Assembly (NCBI GenBank): GCA_029939785.1
Contig: JAOZSG010000194.1
Span: 1 to 6,747 of the forward strand
Source: Fidelibacterota bacterium
GTDB taxonomy: Bacteria > Fidelibacterota > UBA2242 > JAFGTP01
Length of the DNA: 6,747 nucleotides
Direction of reading: 5' to 3'
Under the pieces are notes generated by a model. The model was not told the DNA's origin and did no database searches. It was given only the letters and a program-made list of their open reading frames with translations. Both the position numbers and the translations under genes were made by a program. This document shows, in pieces, positions 1 through 6,554 of the stretch (within the stretch, counting starts at the first letter, position 1; each line of letters begins with the position of its first letter).

Positions 1-21
1 AATAAACATATTACTTTTCAC
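1..21 (-). CDS. Possible start of a downstream gene (first 7 codons only)
   Basis: A GTG codon at 21-19 is preceded by GGAGAG (31-26 on the minus strand), with the GGAG core six bases upstream, which is a well-placed ribosome binding site. It opens a reading frame Met-Lys-Ser-Asn-Met-Phe-Ile that runs off the window edge without a stop. It begins 36 bases after the sulfatase stop codon on the same strand, so if real it would be co-transcribed with the sulfatase. Seven codons cannot identify a product. The call rests only on the spacing of the ribosome binding site, and chance is a real alternative in purine-rich sequence. Confidence 0.25.
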
Positions 22-57
22 AATACTCTCCAACTAATTAAATATTTCATCTTTGTT

Positions 58-1872
58 TTATATTTTCTCAAATATAAAAGAGAATAATTTATCAAAAACA
101 GATTTTTTCGCACCGTGTAAATCTACTAATTCTAATCTCATATCCTGTATCCCTTTTTGCAATACAATATCACCAATTTCCATAGATTTATCCTGATCAA
201 TATTAAAAGTAATCGTTTGGTTATCAATTGTCAATCTCATCTTTGCTTTATTTGCTATTGTAGATTCATGATTTAATGTAATTTTATATTTCCCTGCATT
301 CAACACATTAAGTTTATATTCTGTAAAATCATTTACTTCAATCCAATTTGTAGTGTAACTAATAGTAGTTTTTATATTCGAACTCTGATCCCAGGCACCA
401 TAAGCATAGACTTTGCTTTGTTTCTCACCACCAATCTGAAAAATCGGCATTTGGAAAGAAGTTTCCTCATCAAGAATACTCTTCCACCAGGATTTTAATT
501 GCCCTTTCATTTCTCGCGAAATTTTCAAATTATCTCTAATAATATTATTTAACTGCATTGGATCATTATCTATATCGAATAATGCATAACCATCAACCAA
601 ATCAGCAATCACTGTCCCCGGATTTTTCAGAAGTTTATACTTTTCATTTTGTACTGATATTATCTGTTCATCATATTTTAATATTTCGGCTTTTTTATCC
701 TTAGGAACCGGTCTGTACTCATCTTTGATTCCTTCCGGTGTCCAGGGTTTATCCGAAGGTGGCCAGCCCGGATTTGCATAATTGAAAGATAATTTTGGCG
801 TAAGACTCTCTGTATTTCCGTATAAATATTCTTTTATACTTCTCCCATCGAGTGATTTGGAAAGTCCCTTTGTAATCCCGGCAAAATCTAAAATTGTTGG
901 ATAAATATCACAAATATCAACTAAGCGTTTTACTTCATTTGACTGAAATTTATCAGGCCAGTTTATAAATAAATTTGATCGAACTCCATTTTCCCATGTA
1001 TTACCTTTATGTCCCTTCAATTTATTGACATACCGTATCTTGCGATCTTCATCAGTTAACAAACCATTATTTACTGCAGGACCATTATCAGAAAAAAACA
1101 TTACAATGGTATTTTCTCTTAATCCTCTTTTATCCATTTCAGATAACAATCGTCCAATCTGGCTGTCCATAAAATCAATCATAGCATACAAAATTGATAG
1201 ATTTCTACTTAAACCTTTTTGTGTATATTTTTCTACTAATTTTTCAGGGGCATCAAGTGGAGAGTGACAATTCATCAAAGAGAGATAAGCAAAAAACGGC
1301 TGATTGGTTTTCATGAAATCCAATGCATAATCAACAATTACTTCTGTTCCCCATTTTTTATGTTCAACATGCTTACCATTTAACTTACCGTAACTATTTC
1401 TATGTTGGTATAATTTTGCTTTATAGGATTCATCGAAACCACGTTGCCATGGAAGGTATCCATCAGTTCCCCCACTATGCCATTTCCCCCACATTCCAGT
1501 CTTATATCCCTTATCTTTAAGTTCTTCGGCGATTGTTATTTCATTAAGATTCAAATAATCTTTTCCACCATTCACATGAGAAACTCCAGTTCGGAGAAAA
1601 TGTCTCCCAGTTAATAAACTCGCTCTTGATGGAGCACAAACAGGATTAACATAATATTTTGAAAATCTTACAGAATTTTCAGCAAAATTATCAAGATTTG
1701 GTGTTTCAATTATTTTATTCCCATTGAATGACAGATCATCCCAACCCATATCATCAGCAAAAATGATCACAAAATTTGGCTGAGATTTCTTGGCACATGA
1801 TGGTATAATAGTCGAAAGTGAAAGTAAAACACCTCCTAAACCGGCAGTTCTAATAAATTCTCTTCGCTTCAA
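58..1872 (-). CDS. Formylglycine-dependent sulfatase (S1 / arylsulfatase family), Tat-exported putative lipoprotein
   Basis: Hydrolyses sulfate esters, most likely on a polysaccharide or oligosaccharide outside the cytoplasm. With the TTG start at 1872 the protein has 604 residues. It opens with the twin-arginine signal KRREFIR (residues 2-8), then a hydrophobic stretch ending in Ile-Pro-Ser-Cys with Cys26, a lipobox-like site although Pro at -2 is unusual. The sulfatase domain covers about residues 34-340. Metal ligands Asp40-Asp41 sit in FADDMGWDD. The C-x-P-S-R signature with Cys79 (CAPSRASLLTGR) is the cysteine converted to formylglycine. Lys130 and His132 are in GKWH, His203 in CHSPLD, Asp262-Asn263 in FFSDNG, and Lys289 in GHKG, so the expected active-site set looks complete. 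Residues from about 480 form a beta-rich C-terminal extension that may be a sandwich domain. A longer reading from TTG at 1899 is less likely because the AAGGAG site lies inside it. The family is certain. The substrate is not visible, though the divergent GH26 gene suggests a sulfated mannose-containing glycan. Confidence 0.95.
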   Translation of the reverse strand: MKRREFIRTAGLGGVLLSLSTIIPSCAKKSQPNFVIIFADDMGWDDLSFNGNKIIETPNLDNFAENSVRFSKYYVNPVCAPSRASLLTGRHFLRTGVSHVNGGKDYLNLNEITIAEELKDKGYKTGMWGKWHSGGTDGYLPWQRGFDESYKAKLYQHRNSYGKLNGKHVEHKKWGTEVIVDYALDFMKTNQPFFAYLSLMNCHSPLDAPEKLVEKYTQKGLSRNLSILYAMIDFMDSQIGRLLSEMDKRGLRENTIVMFFSDNGPAVNNGLLTDEDRKIRYVNKLKGHKGNTWENGVRSNLFINWPDKFQSNEVKRLVDICDIYPTILDFAGITKGLSKSLDGRSIKEYLYGNTESLTPKLSFNYANPGWPPSDKPWTPEGIKDEYRPVPKDKKAEILKYDEQIISVQNEKYKLLKNPGTVIADLVDGYALFDIDNDPMQLNNIIRDNLKISREMKGQLKSWWKSILDEETSFQMPIFQIGGEKQSKVYAYGAWDQSSNIKTTISYTTNWIEVNDFTEYKLNVLNAGKYKITLNHESTIANKAKMRLTIDNQTITFNIDQDKSMEIGDIVLQKGIQDMRLELVDLHGAKKSVFDKLFSFIFEKI

Positions 1873-1878
1873 AACATT

Positions 1879-1884
1879 CTCCTT
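1879..1884 (-). promoter_or_regulatory. Ribosome binding site that fixes a TTG start for the sulfatase
   Basis: AAGGAG lies six bases upstream of the TTG at 1872-1870. Starting there gives a protein whose second to eighth residues are the twin-arginine motif, with a normal-length n-region. The alternative upstream TTG at 1899 would add nine residues that include the ribosome binding site itself and has no such site of its own. Confidence 0.8.
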
Positions 1885-1955
1885 TGTTAAACAAATCAAT
1901 GTAAATAATACTGTTATGTACTATACTAAAATATAAATTATTCATTAAAACTTTA

Positions 1956-1982
1956 AAAGAACATTCTTTATAATATATTATA
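1956..1982. promoter_or_regulatory. Two adjoining palindromes in the divergent sulfatase/GH26 intergenic region
   Basis: The region 1873-2071 separates the divergent sulfatase and GH26 starts and must hold both promoters. It contains AAAGAAcaTTCTTT (1956-1969), a perfect inverted repeat with a two-base centre. Directly beside it is the perfect 14-bp palindrome TATAATATATTATA (1969-1982). Both lie near the middle of the spacer, where a shared regulator could control both genes. The first is the better operator candidate because the second is pure A/T and likely to arise by chance. I found no convincing match to the Bacteroidota TTTG / TAnnTTTG promoter in either direction. The nearest is TATCTTTT at 1998-2005 on the plus strand, without a -33 element. 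Confidence 0.25.
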
Positions 1983-2071
1983 TAAAAATCTAAAACTTAT
2001 CTTTTGTAAATTTATTACTTTTACTATATATTTCAGACCAGTATATAAAAGTATAAATATTGGAACAATCT

Positions 2072-3139
2072 ATGACATATTTTAAACCAGTTAATCCAAA
2101 AGCAACTCCTGAAGTAAAAGCATTACTCAAATTTCTATATGAGATAAAAGGAAAATACATACTTTCAGGTCAGCATAATTACGTTAGTTCCAGATCAAAA
2201 TGGACAGAACAAATTAAAGAAATGACAGGTCAACTACCAGCTGTATGGGGTGGTGATTTTGGATTTTGTTACAAAGGTGACAATCCCCAAGAGTATCAAC
2301 ATTGCGGACCTATGAACCTTACCGATCCATCTGAACCCGTGGCTTATAACAATATAACACCCGAATCAGGGCGTGAAATATTACTTGATGAAATTGAAAC
2401 CAAACATAAACAAGGGCATATCATCACATTGATGTGGCATTCCTGTTTTCCACCGGATGAAAATTATTGTGATTATTCTGATCTTTGGACTTGGGATCGC
2501 CGTCCTGATAAGAAAACCTGGGAAGAGTTAACAACACCTGGTACTGAATTATATGCAAAATGGGAAAAGGGTGTGGATCTTATTTCAGGGTATTTAAAAC
2601 GATTACAGGAGAAAAAAATTCCAATTATATGGCGGCCTTATCACGAGATGAACGGGCTCTGGTTTTGGTGGTGTTTTCAAAAAGGTGAGCAAGGATTTGC
2701 TAAACTCTATAAAAACCTATACAACAGAATGGTAAAACATCATAAACTTAACAATCTGATATGGGTATGGAACACCAATGCTCCGAGAGATATTCCCGGT
2801 GATGAAGCTTATGAATACAAAGATTTTTTCCCTGGTATTGATTATATTGATGTACTGGCTGCTGATGTTTATTCTGATGATTACAAACAAAGTCATCATG
2901 ATGATTTATTAAAATTAGCTGAAGGTAAACCAGTTTCTCTGGCAGAAGTTGGCGGACTTCCTGATGTAAATATCATTGATGAACAACCGCAATGGACATG
3001 GTTTATGGTATGGGGAAATTATATCATTGGAGCCAATGATCCTGAGCGAGTGAAACGTGTTTATGATTATGATAAAGTGCTAAACCTTGAAAATATTAAG
3101 AATGAAACCGGTTTAGATTGGAAAGTTATTAAAAAATAA
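2072..3139 (+). CDS. Glycoside hydrolase family 26, beta-mannanase-like
   Basis: Predicted retaining beta-mannanase or related GH26 enzyme that cleaves beta-1,4-linked mannan-type chains. From ATG 2072 it has 355 residues, a single (beta/alpha)8 catalytic domain with no carbohydrate-binding module. Family landmarks are LSGQHN (about 31-36), AVWGGDFGF (57-65), TLMWHS (119-124), then RPYHEMNG (188-195), whose Glu192 is the general acid/base. LAEVGG (290-295) carries Glu292 as the nucleophile, and both catalytic glutamates are present. The aromatic run WFWW follows the acid/base motif, as in the family. Start choice: a TTG at 2060 would add four residues, but ATG 2072 has a weak GGA seven bases upstream and no start has a good ribosome binding site. 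An in-frame stop at 2054 excludes an upstream signal peptide in this frame. The protein has several cysteines and no leader, so a cytoplasmic location is inferred, unusual for a polymer-degrading GH26. Its 3' end abuts the convergent permease gene. Confidence 0.92.
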   Translation: MTYFKPVNPKATPEVKALLKFLYEIKGKYILSGQHNYVSSRSKWTEQIKEMTGQLPAVWGGDFGFCYKGDNPQEYQHCGPMNLTDPSEPVAYNNITPESGREILLDEIETKHKQGHIITLMWHSCFPPDENYCDYSDLWTWDRRPDKKTWEELTTPGTELYAKWEKGVDLISGYLKRLQEKKIPIIWRPYHEMNGLWFWWCFQKGEQGFAKLYKNLYNRMVKHHKLNNLIWVWNTNAPRDIPGDEAYEYKDFFPGIDYIDVLAADVYSDDYKQSHHDDLLKLAEGKPVSLAEVGGLPDVNIIDEQPQWTWFMVWGNYIIGANDPERVKRVYDYDKVLNLENIKNETGLDWKVIKK

Positions 3140-4264
3140 TCATAGTGTCTTCTTGTACCTCATTACAGCAAGATTTAACATAACAAATCCAAGACCAATG
3201 AGAGAGAAAAATTCCTTTGAAATATCCAGAAATCCACTTCCTTTCAAAAGTATCATTCTGTTAATTTTCAGAAAATAAAATATTGGATTGAATTTATTCA
3301 ATACCAAAGCCCAATTTGGCATACTCTCGGTAGGTGTAAACAGTCCACTCATCAAAATAAAAACCATCATGAAAAAATATGATACCAGCATTGCCTGTTG
3401 TTGAGTATCATTCATAGTTGAAATAAATAAACCGATTCCTAGCACTGAAATCAGAAAAGCGGTAACACATAAAAATACTAATGGAATAGAACCTTCAATG
3501 GGAATATCAAACAATAGTTTTCCTATTACTAATCCAAAAGCAAATTCAAATAATCCAATTATAAGAAATGGAACTAACTTTCCAATTATGAATTGATATT
3601 TATTAATTGGTGTAACATTTAATTGTTCAATTGTTCCGATTTCTTTTTCTCTAACCACATTCATTCCTGATAAAAAAATCCCAATAATCGTGACTAAAAT
3701 TACCAAAATACCAGGTACCATAAAGGTTTTATAATTTAATTTTGGATTATACCAATAAGAAGTTTCTATATTAATTTGCTCCGGAATTTTCCATGGTTTG
3801 ATGTTTGGTACTAACTTTCCAATCATTAGTGATTGGTTATAATTTTTTATTATCATCGATACGTAACCGGTAATCAATCCAGCAGCCCGACCATTAACAG
3901 CATCAACTTCTACATCTAAATCAACGACGCCTTCACGGATTAATTTTCTCTCAAATCCATTAGGAAAGTGAAGAAATACTTCGGCTTCATTTTTCTCAAT
4001 TTTCTTATAGGCTTCTTCAATCGAAAATGATTTACCAATTACATTAAAAAAATCTGATCCGATAAATTTCTCAATAATTTCTTTTGATGTGGTGGATAAA
4101 TCATTATCAACAAACAAAATATCAATATTTTTCATCTCAAATGTTGCAGCATTTACTAATATTATCATTTGAATAATTGGCACTGCAAAAATGATAGGCA
4201 ACATTCCCTTATTTCTAAATATTTGCAAAAACTCTTTTTGTATAATAAATAAAATAATTCTCAT
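3140..4264 (-). CDS. ABC-2 type transporter permease, second of the pair (YbhR-like)
   Basis: Inner-membrane half of an ABC exporter of the ABC2_membrane_3 type, 374 residues. A cytoplasmic N-terminus (KEFLQIFRNKG, 10-20) leads into TM1 (about 22-40). A large extracytoplasmic domain of about 140 residues follows, then a cluster of five TMs (about 182-201, 226-248, 258-281, 291-311, 351-368). The family motif EKEIGTIEQLNVTP at 206-219, in the loop after TM2, contacts the ATPase. The start is ATG 4264 with AAGGA (4274-4270) five bases upstream, and that site overlaps the stop codon of the preceding permease gene only 8 bp away, so translation is probably coupled. It resembles the 368-residue partner in length and topology, and the two probably form a heterodimer served by the ATPases upstream. 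It is the last gene of the operon and its TGA touches the GH26 stop codon. The transported substrate cannot be told; drugs, lipids or small hydrophobic compounds are typical of the family. Confidence 0.9.
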   Translation of the reverse strand: MRIILFIIQKEFLQIFRNKGMLPIIFAVPIIQMIILVNAATFEMKNIDILFVDNDLSTTSKEIIEKFIGSDFFNVIGKSFSIEEAYKKIEKNEAEVFLHFPNGFERKLIREGVVDLDVEVDAVNGRAAGLITGYVSMIIKNYNQSLMIGKLVPNIKPWKIPEQINIETSYWYNPKLNYKTFMVPGILVILVTIIGIFLSGMNVVREKEIGTIEQLNVTPINKYQFIIGKLVPFLIIGLFEFAFGLVIGKLLFDIPIEGSIPLVFLCVTAFLISVLGIGLFISTMNDTQQQAMLVSYFFMMVFILMSGLFTPTESMPNWALVLNKFNPIFYFLKINRMILLKGSGFLDISKEFFSLIGLGFVMLNLAVMRYKKTL

Positions 4265-4272
4265 ATTTTTCC

Positions 4273-5379
4273 TTATTCTAGTCTTGATTTAAATCGTTTA
4301 ATACTAATAGCCAGCAGCACAATTGTCATAATAGACAATACTAACACTTCTTTCCAAATCAATCCTATTCCGGATCCTTTTAACATTATGTCTTTTGCAC
4401 AGATCAAGAACCATTTCGCCGGAACAATGTTTGATAATATCTGAAGAATAACAGGCATATTGTCTATCGGGAAAATGAATCCGGACAAAAGCATAGTTGG
4501 TAATACCAGAGCAACTGCTGAAATCATCATTGCTGTTAACTGACTATTCACAACTGTTGAAATAAAAATTCCCAGGGATAAGGCCGTTAAAAGATATATA
4601 AAAGTAACAGATAACAGAAGGAATTCACTCCCAATTACCGGAACTTCAAAAACCATTTTTCCAATTTGAATAATAAATACAGCATCCAGAAAGGCCAAAA
4701 AGACATAGGGAATAACTTTCCCAACTATTATTTGCAGTGGCCGAAGTGGAGAAACCAATAGAATTTCCATACTCCCCATTTCAGATTCTTTTGTCAATGA
4801 TATTGAAGTCATCATAGCACAAATCAACATCAATATCATAGCCATAATCCCGGGAACAAACATATATACACTTTTAAGTTCAGAATTATATAACATTTGT
4901 GGTTTTATCTCAATTCGCATGGGACTTGTAGCAAAAGGTTTATTTACTCTAATAAAATCTTTTACAATGGCCTGAGTATAATTAGTAAGAACGACTGCAA
5001 TATTTGGATCCGAAGCATCACTTATAATTTGAAGATTTGCAACTCTTTCCTTTTTCAGATTCTTACCAAAATTATTTTCAAAAATTATTACCTGCTTAAC
5101 ATCACCCTTTTTAAAACTTTTCTCAATTTCATTATGAGATTCAATAGTGCTTGCTAACTTAAAATAACCTGAAGATAAAATTTTATCAGTTAATTTTCTG
5201 GAAATTTCATCTTTTGATTTATCCCAAATTGCTATTTTGGCATCACTTATATCAGTTGTAACTACGTAACCAAATAATAACAACTGAATTACAGGCATAG
5301 CAAATAAAATTATCAAAGTTCTGGGATCGCGAAATATATGGAAAAATTCCTTTTTAATAAATTCTATAAATGATTTCAT
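4273..5379 (-). CDS. ABC-2 type transporter permease, first of the pair (YbhS/YhhJ-like)
   Basis: Membrane component of the same exporter, 368 residues. The N-terminal amphipathic segment KKEFFHIFRDPRT (9-21) is the classic start of this family. TM1 spans about 21-42, a periplasmic/outer-face domain runs from about 43 to 168, and TMs follow at about 171-195, 219-240, 252-275, 281-305 and 342-360. The loop motif KESEMGSMEILLVSP (197-211) corresponds to the conserved E-x-G-(T/S)-M-E-x-L-L-V-(T/S)-P of ABC-2 exporters. The start is ATG 5379 with AGGA at 5388-5385, five bases upstream. It lies 75 bp downstream of the ATPase stop, and that gap is partly filled by a G/C-rich heptamer array. It is divergent in sequence from the next permease but has the same architecture, as expected for an ancient duplication within YbhFSR-type systems. 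Confidence in the family is high; the substrate is unknown. Confidence 0.9.
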   Translation of the reverse strand: MKSFIEFIKKEFFHIFRDPRTLIILFAMPVIQLLLFGYVVTTDISDAKIAIWDKSKDEISRKLTDKILSSGYFKLASTIESHNEIEKSFKKGDVKQVIIFENNFGKNLKKERVANLQIISDASDPNIAVVLTNYTQAIVKDFIRVNKPFATSPMRIEIKPQMLYNSELKSVYMFVPGIMAMILMLICAMMTSISLTKESEMGSMEILLVSPLRPLQIIVGKVIPYVFLAFLDAVFIIQIGKMVFEVPVIGSEFLLLSVTFIYLLTALSLGIFISTVVNSQLTAMMISAVALVLPTMLLSGFIFPIDNMPVILQILSNIVPAKWFLICAKDIMLKGSGIGLIWKEVLVLSIMTIVLLAISIKRFKSRLE

Positions 5380-5422
5380 ATTATTCCTGTCTTTTTAATT
5401 TACTATCTTTGATAAAATTCCC

Positions 5423-5454
5423 CGCACCTCGCACCCCGCACCCCGAAACTCGCA
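5423..5454. repeat. Degenerate heptanucleotide array CGCACC(C/T), about 4.5 units
   Basis: Read on the plus strand the units are CGCACCT (5423-5429), CGCACCC (5430-5436), CGCACCC (5437-5443), CGAAACT (5444-5450) and the partial CGCA (5451-5454). The array begins on the base directly after the ATPase stop codon (TGA, 5457-5455) and ends about 43 bp before the next permease gene. Its high G+C content contrasts with the AT-rich surroundings. The transcript strand is G-rich, with GGGG at 5444-5441, 5437-5434 and 5423-5420 plus a GG at 5428-5427. It shares the 7-bp period of two other arrays in the window but has a different unit sequence. Confidence 0.8.
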
Positions 5455-6240
5455 TCAAACCTCATTCCTCGCCAACTTAATAAATACCTCATCCATATTT
5501 TTAGATTCATATTTTTCTTTCAAATTTCCAGGTGTATCCAAAGCAACAATTTTACCGTCAACCATTATTGAAAGCCTGTTACAATATTCCGCTTCATCCA
5601 TATAATGAGTTGTCACAAATACAGTGATTCCATCTGAAGCAGCTTCATATATCATTTCCCAAAACTGTCTTCGTGTGACCGGATCTACACCACCGGTTGG
5701 TTCATCCAGAAATACGATTTTTGGTTTATGAATTATTGCCGTAGAAAAAGCAAGTTTTTGTTTCCAGCCTATAGGTATGTCTTTTAAAAATGTATTTCGG
5801 ACATGCTCAAGATTCAATTTTTCCAATAAAAAGCCGATTCTCTCTTTAATCTCTTTTCGTGACAGTCCATACACACCACCATAAAATCTAATATTTTCAT
5901 AAACGGTCAAATCATTATACAATGAAAATTTCTGACTCATATATCCTATATTTTTTTTTACAATTTCTGGCTGTGTAAATATATCAAAACCGGCAACCTC
6001 AGCTTCACCGGAAGTCGGAGTTAACAATCCACATAATTGTTTAATAGCAGTTGTTTTCCCTGCACCATTTGCTCCAAGAAAACCAAAAATTTCTCCTTTT
6101 TCAACTGAAAATGTAAGATTGTCATTGGCTACAAAATCACCGAATTTTTTGACAAGGTTTTTTACCTTTATAATTTGGGAGTGGGGGGTTTGGAGTGGGG
6201 AGTTTGGAGTGGAGAGTGGAGAGTTGGGAGTTGTTGTCAT
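5455..6240 (-). CDS. ABC transporter ATPase, YbhF/DrrA-like, with repeat-encoded N-terminal tail
   Basis: Cytoplasmic ATPase that powers the two ABC-2 permeases encoded downstream; 261 residues. Walker A GANGAGKT is at 56-63, Q-loop Gln103 in MSQKFSLYND, Walker B IVFLDEP at 175-181 with Asp179 and Glu180, D-loop GGVDP at 183-187, and H-loop His212 in TTHYMDEAE. The signature is IPIGWKQ (155-161) instead of LSGGQ, a variant typical of YbhF/DrrA-like exporters, so it does not mean loss of function. The core begins near residue 23 (IIKVKNLVKKFG), where such ATPases normally start within a few residues. Residues 4-22 are encoded by a heptamer array and read TPNSPLS, TPNSPLQ, TPHSQ. ATG 6240 is chosen because it overlaps the preceding stop codon as ATGA and has AAAGGA eight bases upstream; no ATG lies nearer the core, only ATT/ATA. 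The ending NMDEVFIKLA parallels that of the upstream partial ATPase. Confidence 0.93.
   Translation of the reverse strand: MTTTPNSPLSTPNSPLQTPHSQIIKVKNLVKKFGDFVANDNLTFSVEKGEIFGFLGANGAGKTTAIKQLCGLLTPTSGEAEVAGFDIFTQPEIVKKNIGYMSQKFSLYNDLTVYENIRFYGGVYGLSRKEIKERIGFLLEKLNLEHVRNTFLKDIPIGWKQKLAFSTAIIHKPKIVFLDEPTGGVDPVTRRQFWEMIYEAASDGITVFVTTHYMDEAEYCNRLSIMVDGKIVALDTPGNLKEKYESKNMDEVFIKLARNEV
6177..6232 (-). repeat. Heptanucleotide array (A/C)ACTC(C/T)(C/A), eight exact-length units, inside a coding start
   Basis: On the minus strand the sequence divides without remainder into eight 7-mers: AACTCCC, AACTCTC, CACTCTC, CACTCCA, AACTCCC, CACTCCA, AACCCCC and CACTCCC. The array starts four bases after the stop codon of the four-helix-bundle gene and ends where the conserved ATPase core begins. 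Because 7 and 3 share no factor, three units (21 nt) encode seven residues, so the translated tail shows a 7-residue period. A related array at 6679-6706 lies in the opposite orientation. Confidence 0.9.
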
Positions 6241-6479
6241 GAGTTTTTTCCTTTTGAAATTGAAGTAAACAATGCCAATAATTCATCAGATTCTTTATAT
6301 ATCATATCAAATCTATTTTCATCAACATCAAAAATTGCTTTAATTATTTCAAGCCAATAAAATGTTTCACTAGTTTTACTTTCAAGATTATCAGGTAATA
6401 TTCTCATAAATCGAATAATTTCAATTGCAAATTTTTTTGTTCGCTGTTCAAGCATTTCGGCAAACTCTCTATTATTCAT
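6237..6479 (-). CDS. Four-helix-bundle protein of the S23 / 23S rRNA intervening-sequence (IVP) family, internally shortened
   Basis: A small protein of 80 residues from ATG 6479. The first third, REFAEMLEQRTKKFAIEIIR (4-23) followed by a Leu-Pro, matches helix 1 of the family. SETFYWLEIIKA (37-48) matches the E-T-x-Y/F-W-L-E motif of helix 3, and ENRFDMIYKESDELLALFTSISK (54-76) matches the last helix. The segment usually lying between them is absent. It holds helix 2 with the K-Q-L-x-R-S / S-(V/I)-x-A-N-Y-R / R-(S/A)-K-A-(D/E)-F pattern and would add roughly 35-40 residues. The family is usually about 115-125 residues, so this looks like an in-frame internal deletion joined near residues 34-37. 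The start is uncertain: in-frame GTG 6500, ATG 6491 and ATG 6485 also exist, but ATG 6479 fits the family N-terminus and has a weak GGA upstream. Its stop overlaps the ATPase start (ATGA). The family's function is not established; Avd of diversity-generating retroelements is a structural relative. A decaying gene is an alternative reading. Confidence 0.75.
   Translation of the reverse strand: MNNREFAEMLEQRTKKFAIEIIRFMRILPDNLESKTSETFYWLEIIKAIFDVDENRFDMIYKESDELLALFTSISKGKNS
6249..6254 (-). promoter_or_regulatory. Ribosome binding site for the ATPase, inside the four-helix-bundle gene
   Basis: AAAGGA lies eight bases upstream of ATG 6240 and is itself part of the last codons (Lys-Gly-Lys-Asn-Ser) of the preceding gene. 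Together with the 4-bp ATGA overlap, this makes ATPase translation depend on sequence belonging to the small upstream gene and supports the start at 6240. Confidence 0.65.
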
Positions 6480-6516
6480 AATCATTTCCATTCTTATCAC
6501 TAGTCATTCTGTGTAC

Positions 6517-6547
6517 TTCAATAGACTCAGTTTAAAACTCTATCGAA
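6517..6547 (-). other. Stem-loop upstream of the four-helix-bundle gene
   Basis: In the transcript, TTCGATAGA (6547-6539) can pair with TCTATTGAA (6525-6517) as a 9-bp stem with one G-U pair and a 13-base loop. The loop region itself contains the short palindrome AGTTTTAAACT. No U-run follows, so it is not a standard intrinsic terminator. It may be a structural part of the surrounding inverted-repeat element or a processing site between the upstream ATPase and the next gene. Confidence 0.35.
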
Positions 6548-6554
6548 AGGTACT

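Noticed and set aside
1025..1267. 80-residue open frame on the plus strand
   Set aside because: It lies fully antisense within the sulfatase core, has no ribosome binding site and no recognisable domain.
1323..1520. 65-residue open frame on the plus strand
   Set aside because: It is antisense to conserved sulfatase sequence and its composition is that of a shadow frame.
1994..2056. Hydrophobic leucine-rich frame just upstream of GH26, resembling a lost signal peptide
   Set aside because: It has no start codon, ends in a stop before GH26, and lies in pure AT-rich sequence where such runs arise by chance.
2717..2899. 60-residue open frame on the minus strand
   Set aside because: It is antisense to the conserved GH26 region between the two catalytic glutamates.
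4897..5157. 86-residue open frame on the plus strand
   Set aside because: It is antisense to the outer domain of the first permease, rich in Asn/Ile/Phe as expected of shadow frames in AT-rich DNA.
5830..5850. Loss of ATPase activity from the missing LSGGQ signature
   Set aside because: I considered this because residues 155-161 read IPIGWKQ, but (L/I)P(L/I)GWxQ is a known form in YbhF/DrrA-like ATPases and all other motifs are intact.
6175..6360. 61-residue open frame on the plus strand starting in the heptamer array
   Set aside because: The first half is the Gly/Trp-rich reverse reading of the array and the rest is antisense to the four-helix-bundle gene; there is no ribosome binding site.
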